A DNA stretch of 5,242 nt from Planctomycetota bacterium (GTDB lineage Bacteria > Planctomycetota > Phycisphaerae > WQYP01): positions 1 through 5,242 of the forward strand of contig JAJZCT010000276.1 of the NCBI GenBank assembly GCA_021828925.1. The letters are read 5' to 3'. Position 1 is the stretch's first letter. Each line of letters begins with the position of its first letter. Positions 1-4,338 of this stretch are shown here, piece by piece. Both the position numbers and the translations under genes were made by a program. A model generated the notes under the pieces. It saw only the letters and a program-made list of their open reading frames with translations. It was not told where the DNA came from and made no database searches.

Positions 1-117
1 GCACCAGATCTTATTTTGCCCACCCACCAATGGACTGTTGAGCAGAGCGTGGAAGCAATTTTGACCCTGATGAAAAACAAAGGCCTGCTGACTGGCGACA
101 GCGAGTGGGAAATCTGA
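1..117 (+). CDS. cysC: C-terminal end of probable adenylylsulfate kinase (partial)
   Basis: An open frame enters from the left edge and stops with TGA at 115-117, giving 38 residues that begin APDLILPTHQWTVEQSVEAI and end in SEWEI. The pattern P-[DE]-L-x-L-x-T-x-x-x-[ST]-V-[ED]-x-[SC]-V-x-x-[IV] followed by a Leu-rich helix resembles the C-terminal strand and helix of APS kinase, which phosphorylates adenylylsulfate to PAPS in the cytoplasm during sulfate activation. It could be stand-alone CysC or the kinase half of a CysN/CysC fusion; the fragment cannot tell. The catalytic P-loop lies outside the window, so the call rests on tail similarity alone. It converges on the reverse-strand protease gene with only 9 bp between stop codons, and a short repeat array fills that gap. 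No intrinsic terminator is visible after the stop. Confidence 0.5.
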   Translation, partial: APDLILPTHQWTVEQSVEAILTLMKNKGLLTGDSEWEI

Positions 118-145
118 CCAATACTGCTAATACTGCCCAATACTG
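118..145 (-). repeat. Short repeat array A: three AATACTG units
   Basis: Three exact copies of AATACTG start at 120, 129 and 139, so the steps are 9 and 10 bp. The flanking two or three bases are C/T-rich, giving units CCAATACTG, CTAATACTG and CCCAATACTG. Read on the minus strand the unit is CAGTATT, the same unit as the array at 3621-3675 in opposite orientation. The array fills the gap between the two convergent genes and runs into the protease coding sequence, supplying its last codons (ATT GGG CAG TAT) and its TAG stop. The roughly one-helical-turn period could suit a protein that binds one DNA face, but no such binder is known to me. Confidence 0.75.
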
Positions 146-1974
146 TTGCTGCTGTCCGCTGCCATTTTCCGTTTTCGCGGCAGCATGAACATGCTCAGGC
201 CCATGGCGAAAATAGCCAGGGCGGCTGGTTCAGGCACCGTTGTGGGGTCGACAAAATTCCACGCCAGGGCGTATGTGTCGCTGGTGGAAATGGCGTTCAC
301 ACCGCCCAGCATTTCGACCGCAAGATCATACTGCCCGGGCGCTAAGGAATTTGTGCCTAAGGCCGGATTGATGTTAATTTGCTGCACGTTGTCCAACATG
401 CTGGTGCTGCCGGCGACTTTCTGACCCGACGAGTTTAATAAAAACAGCATCAGATGATTGATGCCGCTGGCGTTATAGTTCTTGTTCCAGGTGAGCGTGG
501 CGGTGAGGTCCCAACTGTTTTGGGAAGTTCCGGTCAAATTAAAGTCATAATTTTCAACCGCATTGCTGGTGGTGGTTGCCGCGATGGAGGCCAGATTCCA
601 GCCGGTGATGGCGGAGGGATTGGTGGTGGAGGCCGCTTCGGAATAGGAACCGGAAAAATTAGCCGTAGGCGCACTGGTAGAGCTGGGCAGGGACGCGATG
701 GATTGGGCGGTTGCGGCGGTGAAATTGTGTTCACCACCGCCAAGATTTTCGTAGGAATTATACGCATTGACCACACCGGAACCATAGCGCGGATCCAACG
801 GCGTGGTGGCATTGGTGCTGACGGTGTTATAGGTGTAAGTGCCGTTATTAACGGTATAGGAATTCGTCCAGCCTACGGGCTTGACGGCACCGTTAAGGAG
901 CAAGGCTTTGACGGTGCGAATATCGGTGGCGGCTGTGGTATAGGCAGTGGCACCCTGGGCGAATATTGCGGAATCGCTGGAGGTCAGGCCGACCGGGCCG
1001 GGTAAGTTCGTGCCGCGACCCGCTTGTTCCATGAGCGTAGCCACGCCGGAAACTTCTGGAGCTGTGAAGCTGGTCCATGTCCCAAGCGCTGGAACTGGCG
1101 CCACCAGATCAGGCTTTGACCGCCCATCCCAAGTCGGGCCGGCCCAGTAAGCCCCCGCGCCGGTCGAAGCCCCATAGCTGCCGTTGGCCATTTGGCCGTT
1201 ATAAACCCCAACGGCGATACCGTTGTACATTGTTGCGGGGGGATTGACATAGCTCTGCGGTGTGGTCTCGGTGCCTATTCCGTCCCCGATCGCCGAAACG
1301 TAAAGCAGATTGTACTTGCTAGCCGAATTGTCCCACATCACATCGTCCGATTGTATTACGGACGCTGGCTCCTGGGTAAATCCAAAACTCTGGTTAATCA
1401 CCGCGGGGATCCGCGCAGTGGTGGACGGATTGCCTGTTATGGGAAAGGTACTGGAGAAATAGCTCTCCGCATATACAGTCACCCGTGAAACCCCCGGTGC
1501 CACGCCGACGTAGCTCCCGCTACCGTAAAATAACTCGCCGACGTCGTTAGCGTGCCAAGACCCACAATTTGCGTTGTAGCTGGCATAGCCGCCTGTTGAT
1601 TGCCCCGAGGCTCCGACGTATGTGAACGCGGCACCCGTGTTAATGTTGGAATTTGGCTCAAAATAGTAGTAGGTCCCGCCGGAACTCACGGTCGCCTCAA
1701 CCTGGCCGACCGCAACGCCCGCACCGTCGATCGCCGGCACAGCGTGGGCAAGCTGCGCCAAGCCCATTCCCTGAAGGGTTGTGTTCGCGCGGGCGTGGGC
1801 CTCGCCGATCGCCAGGCTCGCGAACGCCGCGAGGGCGCACCCCAAGCCAACTGCCACCTTAGCCTTGGGGGCAAGGAGAGCGGCACCGCACGCCGAATGC
1901 AGAGCTGCATTTTTATGTACATGGCTATTATTATCGGAAGATGAAAGCACTGAACTATTTTTCTCGGTAATCAT
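127..1974 (-). CDS. Secreted S8-like (subtilase-fold) serine protease with PEP-CTERM sorting signal
   Basis: This is a 615-residue exported protease, numbered from the ATG at 1974. An in-frame TTG at 2025 would add 17 residues, but only the ATG has a good Shine-Dalgarno (AGGAG, 8-nt spacing). Residues 1-34 are polar, followed by a signal peptide at about 35-63 (KAK, hydrophobic GLGCALAAFASLAIG, then AHARA). The subtilase domain spans about 75-400. Its His motif SWHANDVGELFYG puts the catalytic His at 141, followed by GVAPG. The Ser motif TWTSFTAPEVSGVATLM puts the catalytic Ser at 302. The strand that normally carries the catalytic Asp reads GVAVGQVEA, with Glu93 in its place. The oxyanion-Asn position reads SAIGDG, with Asp231. 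A beta-rich region at about 415-575, with WDLTATLTW and LAPGQYDLAVEML, resembles the pre-peptidase C-terminal or jelly-roll domains of secreted proteases. VPEP at 580-583, a hydrophobic segment and RKRK form the exosortase sorting tail. A further 14 residues follow, the last ones encoded by repeat array A. Substrate unknown. Confidence 0.85.
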   Translation of the reverse strand: MITEKNSSVLSSSDNNSHVHKNAALHSACGAALLAPKAKVAVGLGCALAAFASLAIGEAHARANTTLQGMGLAQLAHAVPAIDGAGVAVGQVEATVSSGGTYYYFEPNSNINTGAAFTYVGASGQSTGGYASYNANCGSWHANDVGELFYGSGSYVGVAPGVSRVTVYAESYFSSTFPITGNPSTTARIPAVINQSFGFTQEPASVIQSDDVMWDNSASKYNLLYVSAIGDGIGTETTPQSYVNPPATMYNGIAVGVYNGQMANGSYGASTGAGAYWAGPTWDGRSKPDLVAPVPALGTWTSFTAPEVSGVATLMEQAGRGTNLPGPVGLTSSDSAIFAQGATAYTTAATDIRTVKALLLNGAVKPVGWTNSYTVNNGTYTYNTVSTNATTPLDPRYGSGVVNAYNSYENLGGGEHNFTAATAQSIASLPSSTSAPTANFSGSYSEAASTTNPSAITGWNLASIAATTTSNAVENYDFNLTGTSQNSWDLTATLTWNKNYNASGINHLMLFLLNSSGQKVAGSTSMLDNVQQININPALGTNSLAPGQYDLAVEMLGGVNAISTSDTYALAWNFVDPTTVPEPAALAIFAMGLSMFMLPRKRKMAADSSNSIGQY

Positions 1975-1982
1975 GGGGAAGG

Positions 1983-1987
1983 CTCCT
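1983..1987 (-). promoter_or_regulatory. Ribosome binding site of the protease gene
   Basis: The minus strand reads AGGAG here, separated by 8 nt (CCTTCCCC) from the ATG at 1974-1972. This decides the start: the upstream in-frame TTG at 2025-2023 has no comparable purine-rich site in front of it. Confidence 0.75.
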
Positions 1988-2266
1988 GTCCGCGGCGTAC
2001 AACGCAACCAACTCTGACGGCCCAAAGGTCAAGCGCCGTCGGCGAGTAACAACATTTCTTCAATCGGCACTGTTCCGAAGAAGGAATGACTTATAGCAGC
2101 AACTTAAATATTATGGGAGCTCATCAGCCTCTTTAGAACCGATAATGCGCGAAGCAATGGCCCGAAAACGCCCGACTGATTCACTCCACAAGTCTTATTT
2201 TGTAGCATATAACCCATTAAAATACAAGGGTTTACAGCTATTGTGAAAAAAATCTTAAAGTTTTTC

Positions 2267-2295
2267 TTGACACGCATATTAAAATGTTGTAAACT
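2267..2295 (+). promoter_or_regulatory. Sigma-70-type promoter for the PLPAA-tail surface protein gene
   Basis: A perfect TTGACA -35 box lies at 2267-2272. A 17-nt AT-rich spacer separates it from a TAAACT -10 box at 2290-2295 (4 of 6 matches to TATAAT). The predicted transcription start is near 2302, about 354 nt before the ATG. A weaker overlapping candidate lies just upstream (TTTACA at 2231-2236, 17 nt, CTTAAA at 2254-2259). Confidence 0.65.
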
Positions 2296-2438
2296 CTCCT
2301 GCGGCTAATGGAGTGGCCGAGAGAGCCTCACGAACCTCGATAGAGTGCGGCATCTCTGATGAGCAGGATTTTTTAGCTTGCTTTAGGTTAGGTTTGGTGC
2401 TGGTGCTTGTTTGTCTTGGCACTTGGTACTTGCTGTGG

Positions 2439-2462
2439 TTGTTCCGCGGTGCACCGGAACAA
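2439..2462 (+). repeat. Perfect 8-bp inverted repeat (hairpin or operator-like)
   Basis: TTGTTCCG at 2439-2446 is the exact reverse complement of CGGAACAA at 2455-2462, with an 8-nt loop. The loop overlaps a second, nested palindrome (CGGTGCACCG at 2447-2456). No T-tract follows, so it is not a terminator. It lies about 140 nt inside the predicted transcript and could be a leader RNA stem or a dyad for a DNA-binding protein. Confidence 0.6.
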
Positions 2463-2542
2463 TGGTCAGCGGGTCATCGATTGTTCAGGCAAATTGGAGT
2501 ATGGACGCCGACCTTGAATTATTGGAAATCATCCTGATTTTT

Positions 2543-2562
2543 CAGTTGGATTGTTTCAACTG
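2543..2562 (+). repeat. Leader hairpin
   Basis: CAGTTGGA pairs with TTTCAACTG as an 8-bp stem (one G-U) closed by a TTGT loop. CAGTTG at 2543-2548 and CAACTG at 2557-2562 are exact inverted repeats. There is no T-run after it, so it is not a terminator. Confidence 0.5.
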
Positions 2563-2655
2563 TGCGGGAAGATTCTTCATAAGGGATGAAATTGAGACGG
2601 GGTGTGGAGGTTGATGAGAGCACCTCGATCCCAACCAAAGTGAAAGGATTAATTT

Positions 2656-3528
2656 ATGAAAAGTGCAATTGGAAAAATCGGAATTGGTCTCGCGGGGGCA
2701 GTCGCCGTCGCAGGCCTGATGTCTGCGGGCACCCCATCGGCTGAAGCACAATTGGAATTGGTACCGGCCTCTGGTGGGACGGGATCCAGCGCTAATCCCC
2801 AATACAGTCCTGGTACTGGTAGTGCTACTGGTGATTGGGTTTACACCTACTCATTGGCAATCGTCAACCCCAATGGAGGCAGCGTGAATTTCACGGCCTC
2901 GCCCAATGGAACCCTTGGCAGTTTGAACCCGGTCGTAACGGGAACGCCCCCAGGTGGCGTAGCAGATCCGGGTGGTTATGCCAACAGTGCTTTTCAAATC
3001 CAAGATTTTTACGGTTACGATTCATCGGCGCAGGGTAGCCTTGACCCACTCGGTCAGAAAAATAGCTCAGTTTTCGGAAGTACAAGTGTCAGCACCGCCG
3101 GGAGCTGGGATCTGGTGGACACTGGTTCTACGCTCAATGTTTACTGGGTCGGGGACACCGCCTCCGGTTCCGGAGCGGGGTATTATAATGGTAGCACAAT
3201 GTCTAAGACCCCGACCGGAAGTGGCGGCTACACATCGATGACTGTCAAACCTGGAAATTCAGGAAATAACACGGTTTACCTCGGCCTTTTCCAGTTCGCC
3301 TCGACCTTTGGTCCGGGCAACCTGACGATTCCGCCGATATATAATTTCAACTCATCCTTGAATGTGGCAACCACATCTACCGGCACCGGGGGAACTAGGA
3401 CGATAGGAAACCCACAACAGGTCGATGTTCCGTCCCTTCCTCTGCCGGCTGCTTTCTGGCCTGGTCTTATGACTTTGGGCGGAATGGCTGTGATCGGTGG
3501 ACTGCGGTTGCGTCGCCGGACGGTCTGA
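2656..3528 (+). CDS. Secreted Gly/Ser/Thr-rich protein with PLPAA-type C-terminal sorting signal
   Basis: This gene encodes 290 residues from ATG, with AAAGGA 7 nt upstream. I do not recognise the family. Residues 1-31 form a clear signal peptide (Lys2 and Lys7, a Gly/Ala/Val core, and a likely cleavage after SAEA at 31). The mature part (32-257) is low-complexity, rich in Gly, Ser, Thr, Asn and aromatics. It has alternating beta-strand patterns (WVYTYSLAIVNPNG, TVYLGLFQFAS) and contains no cysteine. That fits an extracellular all-beta structural or adhesive protein rather than an enzyme; no catalytic motif is visible. The C-terminus has VPSLPLPAAFWPG at 258-270, a hydrophobic stretch to about 283, then RLRRR. 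This is the three-part layout of PEP-CTERM-like exosortase signals, in the variant where PLPA replaces PEP. It is transcribed divergently from the protease gene, from its own promoter through a long leader, and ends at a strong terminator. It is probably a monocistronic surface protein. Confidence 0.8.
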   Translation: MKSAIGKIGIGLAGAVAVAGLMSAGTPSAEAQLELVPASGGTGSSANPQYSPGTGSATGDWVYTYSLAIVNPNGGSVNFTASPNGTLGSLNPVVTGTPPGGVADPGGYANSAFQIQDFYGYDSSAQGSLDPLGQKNSSVFGSTSVSTAGSWDLVDTGSTLNVYWVGDTASGSGAGYYNGSTMSKTPTGSGGYTSMTVKPGNSGNNTVYLGLFQFASTFGPGNLTIPPIYNFNSSLNVATTSTGTGGTRTIGNPQQVDVPSLPLPAAFWPGLMTLGGMAVIGGLRLRRRTV

Positions 3529-3577
3529 TTGATCTGATTCAGTGCATCGGAATCAGGGATATCAAATAAAAGCAATC

Positions 3578-3619
3578 AAGCCGGGTTTATCGCGTAAGCG
3601 GTAGCCCGGCTTTTCTTTT
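3578..3619 (+). terminator. Strong intrinsic terminator of the PLPAA-tail gene
   Basis: AAGCCGGG at 3578-3585 pairs exactly with CCCGGCTT at 3605-3612. The interior continues as a further 7-bp stem (TTATCGC with GCGGTAG, two G-U pairs) after a single bulged T, closed by a GTAA (GNRA-type) tetraloop at 3594-3597. The T-rich tract TTTTCTTTT at 3611-3619 follows. It lies 49 nt after the stop codon. Confidence 0.9.
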
Positions 3620-3620
3620 G

Positions 3621-3675
3621 CAGTAATTTCAGTAGTGGCAGTATTCGCAGTATTGCACAGTGTTGGCAGTATTGC
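3621..3675 (+). repeat. Short repeat array B: six CAGTATT-like units
   Basis: Six units begin at 3621, 3630, 3639, 3648, 3658 and 3667: CAGTAAT, CAGTAGT, CAGTATT, CAGTATT, CAGTGTT and CAGTATT. The steps are 9, 9, 9, 10 and 9 bp. The linkers are mostly GG, CG, GC or TT. The 5' units are more degenerate, as in a decaying tandem array. This is the reverse-complement orientation of array A at 118-145. The array starts one base after the T-tract of the terminator and ends 13 bp before the start codon of the hydrolase, so it fills nearly the whole intergenic gap. Confidence 0.8.
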
Positions 3676-3682
3676 TTATGAT
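3653..3682 (+). promoter_or_regulatory. Candidate promoter for the hydrolase, giving a leaderless mRNA
   Basis: TATGAT at 3677-3682 matches the -10 consensus at 5 of 6 positions. TTGCAC at 3653-3658, 18 nt upstream, is a poor -35 (3 of 6). The -10 ends only 6 nt before the ATG at 3689, so transcription would begin at or next to the start codon. The absence of any Shine-Dalgarno in front of that ATG fits. The putative -35 and most of the spacer are made of repeat units from array B. Confidence 0.4.
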
Positions 3683-3688
3683 CTGGTT

Positions 3689-4321
3689 ATGAAAATCAGT
3701 ACCAACACCGGCGGCTTGGCCGCGACGAATGCTTATTTGATTGCGGATGAAAATACCGGCGATGCTGCGATTATTGATGCACCGCACAACACCGTGATGC
3801 CGCTGCTGAACATAGCCCGACATAACGGATGGAATGTCCGATATCTCCTGCTTACCCATGGCCATTGGGATCATATCAGTGATCATCAGGTTGTTACGCA
3901 TGCGTATCATGACGCGAAGGTGCTGATTCATGCCCTGGATGAACCAAAACTTATTACGCCGGGAAGTCTGATTTTTTCTCTGCCGTATAAAATTCCGCCG
4001 CGCAACGCTGACGGCTATCTGGAAGACGGCAAAACGATCAGCATTGGCAAGCTGGAATTTCAGATCCTCTTTACGCCGGGCCACTCACCGGGGCATGTGG
4101 TGCTTTACTGCCCCGCCGAATCAACGCTGATCGCCGGGGATCTGCTTTTTGCCGGGGCGATCGGTCGCACCGATCTGCCTGATTCCGATCCGGCGGCCAT
4201 GGAAATTTCGCTGCGGCGCGTGGCGGAATTGCCGGATGATACAGCCGTTCGCCCCGGCCACGGCCCACCAACGACTATTGGCAAAGAGAAATTGTCAAAT
4301 CCGTTTTTGCAGGGCATATAA
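3689..4321 (+). CDS. Glyoxalase-II-like metallo-beta-lactamase-fold hydrolase
   Basis: This is a 210-residue cytoplasmic hydrolase with no signal peptide. The binuclear metal site is complete: THGHWDH gives His57, His59, Asp61 and His62; TPGHSPGH gives His132; IAGDLLF gives Asp151; VRPGHG gives His191. The opening ATNAYLIADENTGDAAIIDA and the GRTDLP segment are typical of the short, YcbL-type glyoxalase II branch, which lacks most of the C-terminal helical substrate domain of full hydroxyacylglutathione hydrolase. Such proteins cleave thioesters such as S-D-lactoylglutathione, but many family members have other or unknown substrates, so the substrate is left open. I chose the ATG at 3689 because family members begin with this strand. 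The in-frame GTG at 3635 would only add 18 residues encoded by repeat array B. The gene converges on mraY with 17 bp between stop codons and no visible terminator there. Confidence 0.85.
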   Translation: MKISTNTGGLAATNAYLIADENTGDAAIIDAPHNTVMPLLNIARHNGWNVRYLLLTHGHWDHISDHQVVTHAYHDAKVLIHALDEPKLITPGSLIFSLPYKIPPRNADGYLEDGKTISIGKLEFQILFTPGHSPGHVVLYCPAESTLIAGDLLFAGAIGRTDLPDSDPAAMEISLRRVAELPDDTAVRPGHGPPTTIGKEKLSNPFLQGI

Positions 4322-4338
4322 AATCTCAAATACAGGCG

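Larger units (their letters stand above)
1975..2655. other. 681-bp divergent intergenic region between the two surface-protein genes
   Basis: It separates the reverse-strand protease from the forward PLPAA-tail gene. The part at about 2090-2295 is AT-rich and holds the forward promoter at 2267-2295. For the protease I found no convincing minus-strand promoter. The best candidate lies in the AT-rich stretch around 2195-2225 (minus strand TTGTAT, 17 nt, TACAAA) and is weak. From about 2302 onward the region is the leader of the forward gene. The 74-codon GTG-initiated frame at 2313-2537 inside it has a hydrophobic centre, but it lacks a ribosome binding site and spans a perfect hairpin, so I do not call it a gene. 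Confidence 0.7.
2302..2655 (+). promoter_or_regulatory. Long, hairpin-rich 5' leader
   Basis: This is the inferred untranslated leader between the promoter and the start codon at 2656. It holds several separate inverted repeats: CGGC 2302-2305 with GCCG 2316-2319; a perfect 8-bp stem at 2439-2462; an 8-bp stem with one G-U pair at 2543-2562; TTCAT 2576-2580 with ATGAA 2586-2590, which puts AAGGG in the loop; and an interrupted stem at about 2609-2636 (GGTT-GAT-GAG with CTC-G-ATC-CC-AACC). The ribosome binding site AAAGGA at 2643-2648 follows the last stem. No known riboswitch or T-box motif was recognised. The part at about 2380-2445 is strikingly G/T-rich on the plus strand. The length and number of stems suggest control at the RNA level, but individual stems of 4-5 bp are expected by chance. 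Confidence 0.45.

Noticed and set aside
454..1005. A long Gly-rich forward frame (183 codons) opposite the protease gene.
   Set aside because: It is the antisense shadow of the protease. It lacks any motif, signal or ribosome binding site, and its Gly/Arg composition mirrors the Ala/Thr/Pro codons of the real gene.
1975..2025. A 17-residue N-terminal extension of the protease from a TTG start.
   Set aside because: There is no Shine-Dalgarno in front of the TTG, whereas the ATG at 1974 has AGGAG at 8-nt spacing. The extension also pushes the signal peptide even further from the N-terminus.
2417..2434. A sigma-54-like element (TGGCAC ... TTGC), of interest because some PEP-CTERM genes are reported to use sigma-54 regulators.
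   Set aside because: The GG and GC dinucleotides are separated by 12 bases instead of the required 10, and a better sigma-70-type promoter lies upstream.
2313..2537. A 74-codon frame with one hydrophobic segment, just after the promoter.
   Set aside because: It starts with GTG, has no ribosome binding site, ends in unstructured sequence, overlaps a perfect hairpin at 2439-2462, and resembles no family. Leader RNA is the simpler reading.
3621..3675. A CRISPR-like array.
   Set aside because: The units are only 7 bp with 2-3 bp linkers. There are no spacers of 25 bases or more and no cas genes.
3635..3688. An 18-residue N-terminal extension of the hydrolase from a GTG start.
   Set aside because: These codons are made of repeat array B, and the family fold begins at the MKIS start.
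3629..4084. A 151-codon reverse frame overlapping the hydrolase gene.
   Set aside because: It is a shadow of the metal-binding hydrolase, whose complete HxHxDH, His, Asp, His motif set establishes the forward strand as coding.
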